Below are positions 27,381 through 37,272 of a stretch of 64,000 bases of DNA, one piece after another. The notes below the pieces were generated by a model. The model ran no database searches. It was given only the letters and a program-made list of their open reading frames with translations, and was not told the DNA's origin. Each line of letters starts with the position of its first letter. The stretch's first letter is position 1. A program made the translations under genes and the position numbers. Source of the DNA: Caballeronia sp. INDeC2 (lineage in GTDB: Bacteria; Pseudomonadota; Gammaproteobacteria; Burkholderiales; Burkholderiaceae); the NCBI RefSeq assembly GCF_023631325.1, contig NZ_JALQDG010000051.1:61140-125139 (forward strand), in the 5' to 3' direction.

Positions 27381-28829
27381 TCAGCTCAAGTGAATTTCAG
27401 CGGCCTGCCAAACTGGGTTCGTCAGGCTGAGAGCGATCGTGGTCTGCGAGGCCTGTACACGGCGCAATGCCACTTCCCAGTTCTTCTCCAACTGCGCGGC
27501 AATCAGGCGGTTCTCGGGATCACAGGCGGCGTAGCGCCGCTCAGCCAGCGTAGCCTCATACCGTGCCTGCTGCAGTTCGAGCTCCATGATTCGCCGCTGC
27601 TCGTTCAGGGTATCCATGTGCATTTGCTCGGCCTGTTGTGCTGCTTCGATCGCCAATGGCTCCACGACACGTAGCAACTCCTCGCCGATTGCGGCATCGA
27701 TACGTGAGCCGCCGAACGTCATGCATCGCGGCGGCATGTCGAAGCGATTGCATCGGTAGACTGCCTGCGGAATGCGCCCAGTATAGGCCACTGACAGGCG
27801 ACGCCCGCAACGTGCGCAGGCAAGCAGGCCAGCAAGAAGCGCGCGCCCACCACGGCCGGATTTTACGTCGCCAGCCTTGCCGTAGGCATTGGCTGCAAGC
27901 TTCTCCTGGTTGCGCTCGAACTCGGCCCAGTCGATATAGCCGTCGTGATGCTCCCTGAGCATGACGTCCCAGGCCTCAAACGGCTTGCGGTGCTTGTAGC
28001 TCTTGCGCGCGCGACCTTCGACGATCGTCATCTGCTTGCCGCTCTTGCCATACGCGTAGACACCAGCATAGAACGGATTCTTGAGCACGGAGATCACGTT
28101 ACGATATCGGATCGGGGTCCAATCGAAGTGCGTCAGCGTTCGGCCGTCGGACGGGCGCGGGAAGTGAACCTGCTCGGCCCTCATCGACAACAGGACCTGC
28201 CGCGCACTACCCAGTTGCTGGAAGCGGGTGAAGATCAGGCGTATGACTTCCTGTAACCGCGCATCTGGATCGAAACCCAGACCAACGTCACGATGCCAGA
28301 CATAGCCAACCGGCACGCTGATACGCAACTCGCCACGCTGTGCCTTCTCGCGTTTGGCGTCAAGCATGCGCGTTCGAAGCACGTTGAGTTCGAACTCGCT
28401 GATGCTGCCCTTCATGCCAAGTAGCAGCCGGTCATTTGCTCGACAGGGATCGTATACACCGTCGAGATCGATTACTCTCGCTTCAACGAGACCACAGAGT
28501 TCGAGCAGATGATGCCAGTCACGCCCGTTACGGGCAAGACGTGAGGCATCCAGGCAAAGCACCGCACCGACATCGCCTGCGCACAACAATGCGACCAGGC
28601 GATCGAAGCCCGGCCTCGCAACCGTGCCGCTTGCCGAGCGCCCCAGATCATCATCGATGACTTCAACGTCGCGAAAGCCACGGCGCTTTGCTTCCTGAAC
28701 GAGTTCATACTGTCGGCGCTGGCTCTCGACGTTCAGTTGGACCTGCGCCTGGGTCGATTGCCGGACATAAACCACGGCCTTGCGTTTGAGAAGATCTGCG
28801 GGCAAACGATCAACGTTCGTCATCGTCAC
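27381..28829 (-). CDS. Large serine recombinase, C-terminally truncated
   Basis: 482-aa resolvase/invertase-type recombinase. Catalytic Ser is S25 (VVYVRQSTQAQ), with the resolvase core (LDASRLARNGRDWHHLLELC), a Recombinase domain at about 190-300 (YRNVISVLKNPFYAGVYAYG) and a zinc ribbon (LLACARCGRRLSVAYTG, then YRCNR). A coiled-coil start follows (EAAQQAEQMHMDTLNEQRR). Relatives continue well past this point; here the protein stops at a junction with other debris (after PVWQAAEIHLS). It overlaps the small gene upstream by 20 bp. Catalytic residues are intact, but loss of the C-terminal region makes activity doubtful. Confidence 0.85.
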   Translation of the reverse strand: MTMTNVDRLPADLLKRKAVVYVRQSTQAQVQLNVESQRRQYELVQEAKRRGFRDVEVIDDDLGRSASGTVARPGFDRLVALLCAGDVGAVLCLDASRLARNGRDWHHLLELCGLVEARVIDLDGVYDPCRANDRLLLGMKGSISEFELNVLRTRMLDAKREKAQRGELRISVPVGYVWHRDVGLGFDPDARLQEVIRLIFTRFQQLGSARQVLLSMRAEQVHFPRPSDGRTLTHFDWTPIRYRNVISVLKNPFYAGVYAYGKSGKQMTIVEGRARKSYKHRKPFEAWDVMLREHHDGYIDWAEFERNQEKLAANAYGKAGDVKSGRGGRALLAGLLACARCGRRLSVAYTGRIPQAVYRCNRFDMPPRCMTFGGSRIDAAIGEELLRVVEPLAIEAAQQAEQMHMDTLNEQRRIMELELQQARYEATLAERRYAACDPENRLIAAQLEKNWEVALRRVQASQTTIALSLTNPVWQAAEIHLS

Positions 28830-29013
28830 ACTCCTTCGCAGTCTTGATGCCGGCGGCCCGCATCAGCAGAATCGCAAGATGACTGAGTGCGTTTGCTCGT
28901 TGCACCATGCTCATCCCCTGGAGCTCGGGCGCATCGAACTTTATGCTCATCTGCTGCGGTATCGACTGCGACGATTGTTGACCTGCTGGAACGACGTTTG
29001 GCAGATTGCCCAT
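28810..29013 (-). CDS. Small conserved protein encoded upstream of the serine recombinase
   Basis: 67 aa (MGNLPNVVPAGQQSSQSIPQ, ending AAGIKTAKECDDDER) with a clear GGGAG ribosome-binding site and a 20-bp overlap with the recombinase start. The position suggests an accessory protein of the same mobile unit. No domain recognised. Confidence 0.55.
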   Translation of the reverse strand: MGNLPNVVPAGQQSSQSIPQQMSIKFDAPELQGMSMVQRANALSHLAILLMRAAGIKTAKECDDDER

Positions 29014-29326
29014 TGCGTTTCTCCCGGACGTTAATGGAGCCGTCCTGGGAGTTTCCCCGCAAATGCCGATCGACCAGCAATTGATGCAGGTTATGCAGTG
29101 CAGCTACGGAAACTCTCGGTTCGCCGAGAACCATCGCCGAACATGTAGGGGCGTCGAGCATCCACATCGCCATCAACTTGACTACGCCGCCGTCCGTCTC
29201 CACGTGAACGACCGGGCTTCCGCCTCGATGCTCTACATCTCTGACTTTGACGCGACGCCTATATAGCGGATGCCAGCGATAATGAACTTCGACTTCCTGC
29301 CCGATATGGGCAGAATGAACGGGCAA
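28826..29326 (-). CDS. Hypothetical protein of the recombinase module (N-terminal half credible)
   Basis: 166-aa frame. Residues 1-90 look like a genuine small domain (EVEVHYRWHPLYRRRVKVRD, then KLMAMWMLDAPTCSAMVLGE, then PRVSVAALHNLHQLLVDRHL), similar to short proteins I associate with serine-recombinase modules. The last 75 residues are Arg/Ser-rich and overlap the well-supported 67-aa gene in another frame, so the true protein may end earlier after a lost stop, or the two genes overlap. Function unknown. Confidence 0.45.
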   Translation of the reverse strand: MPVHSAHIGQEVEVHYRWHPLYRRRVKVRDVEHRGGSPVVHVETDGGVVKLMAMWMLDAPTCSAMVLGEPRVSVAALHNLHQLLVDRHLRGNSQDGSINVREKRNGQSAKRRSSRSTIVAVDTAADEHKVRCARAPGDEHGATSKRTQSSCDSADAGRRHQDCEGV

Positions 29327-29337
29327 TAGCCACCAGC

Positions 29338-29553
29338 AGAAAGGTTTGGCTCTTCAGCGACACGGTCGCCGGAGCAAAAGCCAGCGCCGTCATCTACAGT
29401 CTCGCGCTTACATGCCGCGCGTGCAACGTCGAGCCATACGCGTACCTGCTTCACGTACTGACCCAACTGCCTCAACGAGCACAAGACGCCGACATAAGCG
29501 ACCTACTGCCATTTCGGTTCATGCAGTCTCAGGTTCCGATCGACGCCGGCTGA
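29338..29553 (+). pseudogene. 3' end of an IS66-family transposase (TnpC)
   Basis: Plus-strand frame ending at TGA 29551-29553 reads VWLFSDTVAGAKASAVIYSL, then ALTCRACNVEPYAYLLHVLT, then PQRAQDADISDLLPFRF, the characteristic C-terminus of IS66 TnpC. Everything upstream of this is missing; the plus-strand fragment abuts the recombinase module. Confidence 0.8.
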
Positions 29554-29656
29554 GCAAAGAAAATCACACGCAAACGTCACGCTTCCAGCGCCAACAGATT
29601 TGCGGCGCTCGGCGAAATTCATGCGCGTGCCCGTGCACTCAAATTAGCGCTTACTG

Positions 29657-29797
29657 ATGAACCGCCCCTTGTTGCCATCGGGCCGCTGTCGCGGATTGCC
29701 GTTCACAATTCCCGACGACTGGACGCCTGAGCAGGCACTCGCCGTGTTCGAACTGCTCGAGGATCTGCTCGCCGTCGTGACTGACTTCTACACGTGA
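29657..29797 (+). CDS. Short hypothetical ORF, probably truncated
   Basis: 46 aa ending PFTIPDDWTPEQALAVFELL, then EDLLAVVTDFYT. The DDWTPEQALAVFELL segment resembles small conserved Burkholderiales proteins of unknown function that often lie near IS elements. Its end runs into the duplicated LysR fragment, so it is likely a truncated form. Confidence 0.35.
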   Translation: MNRPLLPSGRCRGLPFTIPDDWTPEQALAVFELLEDLLAVVTDFYT

Positions 29798-29873
29798 AGA
29801 CATCGAAGTGCTGCGCGGCTCGTCCGGCGGCACATTGACTATTGGCGTGACGCCCGTCACCGCGCTGGGGCCG
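29791..29873. repeat. 83-bp inverted repeat, copy 2 (orphan LysR fragment)
   Basis: Base-for-base reverse complement of 25847-25929 in the LysR gene. It encodes EDIEVLRGSSGGTLTIGVTP on the plus strand with no LysR sequence on either side. It may be a recombination footprint or part of a former second LysR copy. Confidence 0.9.
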
Positions 29874-30384
29874 TCGTGTGTGGAGTCGAGCCGGAACGAC
29901 GCGCCCAGATCAGAGGCAGCAGATATTTCATTTTACATAAATGAATTTATCGCATTTCAATTAGTGATCCTAAATTCGTAAGTACATATGCGGGTCGAGA
30001 GCCCAGCGTCAGCATATCGAACGTCGAATCGAAACTAAGTGAAGAAATTTTTGAAGTTCTTCGGTGTGCCTCCAACGATAGCAGAGGAAATCGCCACCGG
30101 GCGCCGAGTCGGATCGTCCGACGCGATGACCAAACGCCTGCAGATCCGCCGAATTCCCGCCAATGCGCGCCCCAGGTTGAGTAATTCGGGACCACGTAGC
30201 TCGCCGCGCGATACTCGGTACACCGCGCGGCTATTGACAAAGTGCAACTGCGAGTCGTTCGCGGTCTTCGCCACACGTTGACAAGCGAGGCGCGGAAGTA
30301 GTCTCTCAAAGGAAACGGAGGTTTGGCAACGCGAGGCGACCCCTAATCACGCACGGTTGTGGCATGTGCGCGGCGGCAACAGCC
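29874..30384. other. Intergenic, no supported gene
   Basis: About 510 bp. Overlapping open frames exist on both strands at 29947-30309, but none has a ribosome-binding site or a recognisable family. The section 29930-30050 is A/T-richer than its surroundings. Confidence 0.4.
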
Positions 30385-31482
30385 TCATCCGAGCACTGGG
30401 CCAGCAGCCGTCGCGCGAATCGCATCTGCCTCGCGGAAAATTCGGAAGCTCTGCTCGATGGTCTCACGCCCAATTGATCGCGTGATAAACACGATGCGCG
30501 AGCGCCGGTCATCGGATGGCCACGCATCTAGCGCAACCGGTGGATGAAAGACGTGCTGCACGCCATGAATGACGATGGGCTGCTCCTGGCCTTCCACGTT
30601 CAAAATGCCTTTGATTCGGAGCATCGACACGCCCAGCAGGCTCATCAGCACATCGAGCCATTCGGTGAGGACGTGATCGGGAATGGGATCGTCGATGATG
30701 AAGCAAAAGGCGCGAATCTGGTCGTCGTGCCGGTTGACGTCGTGATGATGTTGATGATGGTCGCAGTCCTGCGAGTGGCCATGCCCGTGATGGTCATGGT
30801 GTTCGTGGTCATTGAAACGCTCGTCGGCCAACCACTTCTGGACGTCCGCGATCTTCCCATCGACAGTAAAAAGCCCGATATCGAGGATCCGCCGCGCATC
30901 CACTTCGCCGTGACTCACGGGCATGACCTGCGCAACGGGATTGATCGAATAGAGGCGTTCTCGGAGCTGCGCTAACGCTTGCTCATCGACAAGATCCGTT
31001 TTGGTCATTAGCAGGCGTTCAGCCATAGCCGCCTGTTTCACGGCTTCGACGTGCGCGCCGAGCGTCGCTTCTCCGTTGCGGGAGTCGATGGCTGTCACCA
31101 CGCCATCGAAGCGGTAGCGCTCCTTCAGCGCCGGATGCGTCGCGAGCGTATGGACGATTGGCGTTGGATCGGCCAGTCCCGTCGTTTCGATCACGACACG
31201 CGCGAAACGCCGCGCTTCGTTTCTGTCGGCCGCATCCAGAATCGATACCAGCGTGCGCACGAGATCGCCGCGGATCGTGCAGCACAGGCAGCCGCTGCTC
31301 ATCTCCACGACGACGTCCTCGCGGCTATGCGCAACGAGTAAATGATCCAAGCCGATCTCGCCGAACTCGTTGATCAGTACCATGGCATCCGCCATGTCTG
31401 GCTGCTGCACGAGCCGGTTCAGCACAGTCGTCTTGCCGCTGCCGAGAAAGCCGGTCAGCAAAGTAACGGGAATCTGAGCCAC
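30385..31482 (-). CDS. COG0523 (CobW/P47K) GTPase with a histidine-rich metal-binding loop
   Basis: 365-aa G3E GTPase, a putative zinc metallochaperone. Walker A GFLGSGKTT, metal-binding CxCC (SSGCLCCTIRG, C65-C67-C68), the G4 motif MTKTDL, and a CobW C-terminal domain (RIKGILNVEGQEQPIVIHGV). Residues 224-254 form a loop with 13 histidines and one cysteine, typical of Zn/Ni-handling members. I favour GTG 31482 because GGAGG lies 4 nt upstream; TTG 31533 is the alternative. It lies 69 bp behind the second COG0523 gene, in the zinc cluster. Confidence 0.9.
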   Translation of the reverse strand: MAQIPVTLLTGFLGSGKTTVLNRLVQQPDMADAMVLINEFGEIGLDHLLVAHSREDVVVEMSSGCLCCTIRGDLVRTLVSILDAADRNEARRFARVVIETTGLADPTPIVHTLATHPALKERYRFDGVVTAIDSRNGEATLGAHVEAVKQAAMAERLLMTKTDLVDEQALAQLRERLYSINPVAQVMPVSHGEVDARRILDIGLFTVDGKIADVQKWLADERFNDHEHHDHHGHGHSQDCDHHQHHHDVNRHDDQIRAFCFIIDDPIPDHVLTEWLDVLMSLLGVSMLRIKGILNVEGQEQPIVIHGVQHVFHPPVALDAWPSDDRRSRIVFITRSIGRETIEQSFRIFREADAIRATAAGPVLG

Positions 31483-31551
31483 ACTGCCTCCGATGTTGAG
31501 CGGTCTCGTCGCGCCGCCAGCGTCAATCGTCAATCGTCACGCGTCCAAAAG

Positions 31552-32760
<1,209 letters not shown>

Positions 32761-32825
32761 GAAATGCTCCTTGTTGCGCGATGCGCGTGCCGCGCGAGCA
32801 TCGCTTCGAGTCGGAACGTCGAACA

Positions 32826-34910
32826 TCAGAACGTCGTGCGCAGACCGACCATCACACTGCGGCCGCCTTCGGGCGCGATGTCGCGCACGACAGAACTCGC
32901 ATAGCGAATGTCCTGATTCGTCAGGTTGTCCCCACGCACATAAGCGAGCCAGTTGGTGGTGCCGACGTGGAACTTGTAGGTGAGCATCACGCCGAGCTTC
33001 GTGTAGCTCGCCGTCGGCAGATCGTCCTCGGGCACGCGATGCTGCGCCCACGCGTGTTCCAGTTCCGCGCGCGCGCCGAACGGGCCGTATCCGTAGTCCA
33101 GGGCAACGGTCGCGCGCAACGGCGAGATGCGCGGCAGCGGCGAACCCGTGTCCATGTTGCGTGCGTGCGTGTAATCGCCGACCAGCGAGAAATCGACCTT
33201 GTGCGCGCCGTGCTCGTAGATGCGCCACTTGCTGTCCCACTCGATGCCGTAGAACTCCGCGCGCACGCCGCGATATACCGCTTCGTTGAGCGCGTCGTCA
33301 GTGCCGGGCGGGACGGGTTGATCGTCGTCATCGACCAAGCGACCGGTGTTGTACTCGGTCAGATAGTTGCGGAAGCGGCTATAGAACACGCCGATGCTGC
33401 CCTTGTTCGGACCGCTCGCATAACGCAGCGACAAGTCCGCCGACACGGCCTTTTCCTTCTGCGCGTCCGGATTGCCGATCAGATACTGGCCGGTCGCATC
33501 GTGCGGGCCGTTGGCGAAGAGTTCGTACAGCGCGGGTGCGCGCTCCGTGTACGCGATGTTGCCCGCGACCGCCCACGCGGGCGTGAGCTTGTACAACGCA
33601 CCGAGCGATGCGCTTACCGCGTTGAAGTCGCGCGAGGTATCGCCCGCGAATTTTTCGTTGCCGGCTGCCGTCGGGTCCTGCTTCACATGTTCATATCGAG
33701 CGCCCGCGCTCAGCTTGAACGCGTCGGTGACATTCCATTCTTCGAGGCCGAACAGCGCGACATTGGTCGTCTGCGTGGTCGGCACGAGCGCTTCGTCGCC
33801 GAGCGCGGAGAAGGTGTTCTGGCTGACCTGCACGCCAATTGCACCTTCCAGCGGCCCGATTTTCTTGTGGCGTGCCTCGATCCGCGCTTCATAACCGTGA
33901 TTGCGGAACGTCGTGCCGGTCACGCCGTCGTCGATCTCCTTGTGCTCGTAATCCGTATAGCCGAAGTCGAACTTCAGTTGCGAGAACGGGCCTTGCAGAT
34001 TGCGCACTGCGGACGCGAACGCGACGTGATCCTGATGCATGCGCAGACGCACGTCGTCCTCCGCGACCGAGCCGTAGTTCGCCTCGTAGCCGTTGTACGA
34101 GAGACCGGCGTACCCGTCCGCCCAGGTGTACGCGCCGCCGACCGCGCCGCCATGCCATCGGCCGTCGCTGTTCGGGATGCTGCCGTAGGCCTCGTCCGCG
34201 TCCGGGCCGTCGAGCGCGCGTTGACGGTCCGAATGCGCGAAGCCGGGAATGCGCTCCTTGCTCGTTTCCCGGTCGAAGGCATCCACGTGGAACGCAAACT
34301 GGCCGTTGCCGCCCTCGACCATCGCCGCGCCCGCGCGTGCGTTGTTCGCGCCGCCGTAGCTCGCATCGACCGCGCCGTCCACGCCCGTGATCGGCTCGCG
34401 CGGAATGCGATTGTCGATGGTGTTGACGACGCCGCCGATCGCGTTGCCGCCATACAGCAGCGCGGCCGGCCCGCGCACGATTTCGACGCGTTCGATAGTC
34501 AGCGGCTCCTGCGGCACGGCATGGTCGTACGACAGTGACGAGGCATCCCACGCCGCCACGCCGTTTTGCAGCAGACGGATGCGATCGCCATCCATGCCGC
34601 GAATGATCGGGCGGCCAACCATCGGACCATAGGTCGTCGTGGACACGCCCGGCAGACCGTTAAGGGTTTCGCCGAGAGAATTGGTTTGCCGGCGCGTGAG
34701 TTCGTCGCCGTAAAGCGCCGTCGCGGGCGCGATGAGGTCGCTGTCGCCAAGCGGGTTAGCCGTGACGAAGACGGGAGCAAGCGAGCCTCCAGGGACCACA
34801 GAATCGCTCGCGGCAGTGCCTTGCGCTTGCGCTGCCATGACGAAGCAGGCCAGCGACATAGGCGTTAGGCGGAGGGCACGTTGGGAGAGGCGTCCGAAAT
34901 TGTTTTTCAC
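32826..34910 (-). CDS. znuD: TonB-dependent outer-membrane receptor, probable zinc receptor (ZnuD-like)
   Basis: 694 aa. Signal peptide (cleavage after about AQAQG), plug domain at about 50-165 (LGETLNGLPGVSTTTYGPMV, then RPIIRGMDGDRIRLLQNGV, then RVEIVRGPAALLYGGNAIGG), a 22-strand barrel, and the terminal GLRTTF with C-terminal Phe. Gene context (two COG0523 GTPases downstream, divergent zur and znuA, Zur-like box 46 bp before its start) points to zinc rather than iron or cobalamin. Acidic and His loops (DYEHKEIDDG) fit metal capture. The TonB box was not identified with certainty. Confidence 0.9.
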   Translation of the reverse strand: MKNNFGRLSQRALRLTPMSLACFVMAAQAQGTAASDSVVPGGSLAPVFVTANPLGDSDLIAPATALYGDELTRRQTNSLGETLNGLPGVSTTTYGPMVGRPIIRGMDGDRIRLLQNGVAAWDASSLSYDHAVPQEPLTIERVEIVRGPAALLYGGNAIGGVVNTIDNRIPREPITGVDGAVDASYGGANNARAGAAMVEGGNGQFAFHVDAFDRETSKERIPGFAHSDRQRALDGPDADEAYGSIPNSDGRWHGGAVGGAYTWADGYAGLSYNGYEANYGSVAEDDVRLRMHQDHVAFASAVRNLQGPFSQLKFDFGYTDYEHKEIDDGVTGTTFRNHGYEARIEARHKKIGPLEGAIGVQVSQNTFSALGDEALVPTTQTTNVALFGLEEWNVTDAFKLSAGARYEHVKQDPTAAGNEKFAGDTSRDFNAVSASLGALYKLTPAWAVAGNIAYTERAPALYELFANGPHDATGQYLIGNPDAQKEKAVSADLSLRYASGPNKGSIGVFYSRFRNYLTEYNTGRLVDDDDQPVPPGTDDALNEAVYRGVRAEFYGIEWDSKWRIYEHGAHKVDFSLVGDYTHARNMDTGSPLPRISPLRATVALDYGYGPFGARAELEHAWAQHRVPEDDLPTASYTKLGVMLTYKFHVGTTNWLAYVRGDNLTNQDIRYASSVVRDIAPEGGRSVMVGLRTTF

Positions 34911-34955
34911 GGTCGTATCGAGTTATTTCGTTTTCTTGGCGCCCGCACTATCAAC

Positions 34956-34973
34956 GCAACAATATATCGTTGC
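34956..34973. promoter_or_regulatory. Zur-like box upstream of the TonB receptor
   Basis: GCAACAATATATCGTTGC is a near-perfect palindrome (GCAAC/GTTGC arms with A/T-rich centre) 46 bp upstream of the znuD start. It matches the second box near zur in layout and half-sites (GCAA-N10-TTGC) and is a Fur/Zur-type site. Confidence 0.7.
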
Positions 34974-35030
34974 ATAATGCAGACGCGGCAGTCGCACCGG
35001 CGAACTGAGTGACCTCTCCGATGCGTTGAC

Positions 35031-35048
35031 GCAATGTTATATCATTGC
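35031..35048. promoter_or_regulatory. Zur-like box upstream of zur
   Basis: GCAATGTTATATCATTGC is a near-perfect palindrome 46 bp upstream of ATG 35094, the same spacing as the box before znuD. It suggests zur autoregulation together with znuA. Confidence 0.7.
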
Positions 35049-35093
35049 ATATTCGGCGTAAACAATCATTCGTCTCCACGAAACAGGCTGCTG

Positions 35094-35585
35094 ATGCGGA
35101 ACGGATACGACCTGGCATTGATGAACGAACTCGAAGCGCGATCGGGGGCACTCGGTCACCGGTCCACAGTGCTTCGCCGGCAAGTGCTTGATTTGCTGCT
35201 CCGGCGAGGCGGACATGCGTCGGCGTATCAACTCGTCAATGACTTGCCAACGATCGGGCGAGCCCCTTCTCCGCCGCAAGTGTACCGAGCGCTTGATTTT
35301 CTGATCGACCTCGGTCTGGTGATGCGCTTGTCAGCGACCAATACGTTTATCGTGGCACCCGTGCCGCCTGGAAGCGCGGTAGATGCAGGGCACACTGTTT
35401 TCCTCATCTGCACGCGCTGCAACGCAGTGGAAGTTCTACCCGGACCGGGTCTACAGCAAGCGCTCGATGACGCCGTCGGCGCGCTCAGATACCAATTGAA
35501 AGGCGGACATACGGAGGTGAACGGTATATGCGCTGCTTGCCAGGCGATGTCAGATATCTCGAGGCCCAGACCGGCCAGGACATGA
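35094..35585 (+). CDS. zur: Fur-family zinc uptake regulator
   Basis: 163-aa Fur-family repressor. DNA-binding winged helix at about residues 15-85 (HRSTVLRRQVLDLLLRRGGH, then PPQVYRALDFLIDLGLVMRL), and a dimerisation domain with structural-zinc cysteine pairs C106/C109 (CTRC) and C146/C149 (CAAC). Start at ATG 35094; an in-frame ATG at 35034 lies inside the palindromic box and is unlikely. The combination of neighbours (znuA, znuD, COG0523) makes Zur much more likely than Fur or PerR. Confidence 0.9.
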   Translation: MRNGYDLALMNELEARSGALGHRSTVLRRQVLDLLLRRGGHASAYQLVNDLPTIGRAPSPPQVYRALDFLIDLGLVMRLSATNTFIVAPVPPGSAVDAGHTVFLICTRCNAVEVLPGPGLQQALDDAVGALRYQLKGGHTEVNGICAACQAMSDISRPRPART

Positions 35586-35712
35586 CGTTCGCCGACTCGT
35601 GACAGGCGTCCCTCGGACGCCCTCTTCCACTGACAGACAATTGCCACACGAAGCCGCCGTGAATCTAAAGCGGCACCCCTTATCTCGATTCTTTCTTGCC
35701 TTGGAGGCCTTT

Positions 35713-36582
35713 GTGAAGCTTGGTTTGATTGCGTCATCCGTCGCTGCAATGTGCGCTTCTTTGCATGCGATTGCTGCCCCTATCAAGATTGTCGCGGCTG
35801 AAAACTTCTATGGTGATGTGGCACGCCAAATTGGCGGGTCTCATGTTCAGGTGACCAGCATCCTCAGTAATCCCGATCAGGATCCGCATCTCTTCGAAGC
35901 CAGTCCGAGTGTCGGCAAAGCGCTGGCCAACGCGAAGATCGTGGTCTACAACGGTGCAGACTATGATCCGTGGATGGTCAAACTGCTCTCGGCCCCGAGC
36001 GGCACCAGTCGAAAGACGATCGTTGTCGGTGAGTTGCTGCAGAAGAAAGCTGGTGACAACCCCCACCTCTGGTACGAGCCGGACGCCATGCCAGCCTACG
36101 CTCGCGAACTCGCCTCATCGCTGCAGTCCGATGATCCATCGCATGCAGCCGATTATGCGAAGAATCTGCAAAATTTCCTGAACACCCTCAAGCCGATTGA
36201 TGATCGCATTGCTGCGATCAAGGCAAAGTATGCTGGCACACCCGTCACCGCAACCGAACCGGTCTTCGGTTACATGGCGCAGGCACTCGGCCTCGCGATG
36301 CGAAACGAGAAATTTCAGCTCGCGGTCATGAACGGCACTGAACCGTCGGCGTCCGATGTGGCTGCATTCGAAGGCGACTTGAAGAGCCACCACGTACACC
36401 TTCTGTTCTATAACAGCCAGGCAAGTGGCGGGGCCGCGCAACGTATGCGCGATCTGGCCTTGAAAGTCGGCGTGCCAGTCGTTGGCGTGACTGAGACAGC
36501 CCCAGCGGGAAAGGCTTTCCAAGCCTGGGTACTCGACGAATTGAACGCTGTTGAGAAAGCCCTCGCCAAGGGGTCCCGTTAA
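35713..36582 (+). CDS. znuA: Zinc/manganese ABC transporter substrate-binding protein (ZnuA-like)
   Basis: 289-aa cluster A-I metal-binding lipoprotein-like SBP with an N-terminal signal peptide (MKLGLIASSVAAMCASLHAIAA). Metal ligands are suggested in DQDPHLFEAS and NPHLWYEP. The His-rich loop of classical ZnuA is missing, so Mn or mixed specificity is possible. Start at GTG 35713, 6 nt behind GGAGG; a longer frame from GTG 35599 would bury the signal peptide. It follows zur by about 130 bp. No permease or ATPase (znuB, znuC) follows, so this transporter is incomplete here. Confidence 0.88.
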   Translation: MKLGLIASSVAAMCASLHAIAAPIKIVAAENFYGDVARQIGGSHVQVTSILSNPDQDPHLFEASPSVGKALANAKIVVYNGADYDPWMVKLLSAPSGTSRKTIVVGELLQKKAGDNPHLWYEPDAMPAYARELASSLQSDDPSHAADYAKNLQNFLNTLKPIDDRIAAIKAKYAGTPVTATEPVFGYMAQALGLAMRNEKFQLAVMNGTEPSASDVAAFEGDLKSHHVHLLFYNSQASGGAAQRMRDLALKVGVPVVGVTETAPAGKAFQAWVLDELNAVEKALAKGSR

Positions 36583-37272
36583 ATCCATCGAAGTGGTAGC
36601 AGGCCCTTAGGGCGACGTGCTTCCGCCGCCCTGCCCCCAGCCGCGCCGTGTAGACCGCATGCACCTGGGGGCTCGCCGATGAGTCGGCAGCACTTACCCA
36701 GCCAGTAAGCCCGCGGCAATCGGGCCTGCTCCGACGGTCTCCTCCCGCCCCGAGTATTGCATGTGAATCAAGGCGATCCCGTGAGCGGAGACGCATGATC
36801 CTCAAGCGAATTTGGTCCGATCCTAATACTTACATAAAGGATTTTAGCGTTGTTTTGTTAGTTATCCGATACTTCTACTAGTTCAGTGTTTGGGCCGATG
36901 AACACAAGCTGGCTTGGCGGCATTGTGCGCACGTCGAAAGCGATAGCAACGACATCTGCGATGCAAGGCAGCGATCACCTTCCTTCGCTCAGCATGAAAG
37001 GCTCGTAGGCTCTCTCGGGCGTCCATGTACATATTTTCCGCTTGCCTATGTCAGCTAAGCGCGCCAGAAACGTCTTTCGGAATGTGCCGATCTCGCGCCT
37101 TCGCCGGTTCCATATCGTTTGCGCAGCTGTTAGTGGACATTGGCGGCAAAGACAATTAGTTGCTTTCTTCGCAGCGTTCCCTCAGGACAGTCGTCGATGC
37201 TGACGAATGGGTGAAATCGACCCGACTCGGTCATCGGATGCGCGCGACGGTAGGCGTCTGATTGGAGGGGGA
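36583..37272. other. Intergenic where znuC/znuB would be expected; nothing supported
   Basis: 690 bp between znuA and the IS30 element. No frame resembles an ABC ATPase or permease. The first 200 bp are G+C-rich with local complementarity; the remainder is A/T-richer. It may be a deletion scar caused by IS30 activity. Confidence 0.4.

Noticed and set aside
29947..30309. Overlapping open frames on both strands between the repeat copy and the CobW gene
   Set aside because: No family, ribosome-binding site or conservation signal could be recognised on either strand.
32781..34538. 585-codon open frame antisense to the TonB receptor
   Set aside because: The translation is Arg/Val-rich and domain-free; the opposite strand has a complete plug-barrel receptor.
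36590..36780. Structured riboswitch-like RNA after znuA
   Set aside because: There is local complementarity in G+C-rich sequence, but no consensus of any riboswitch class and no gene downstream for it to regulate.
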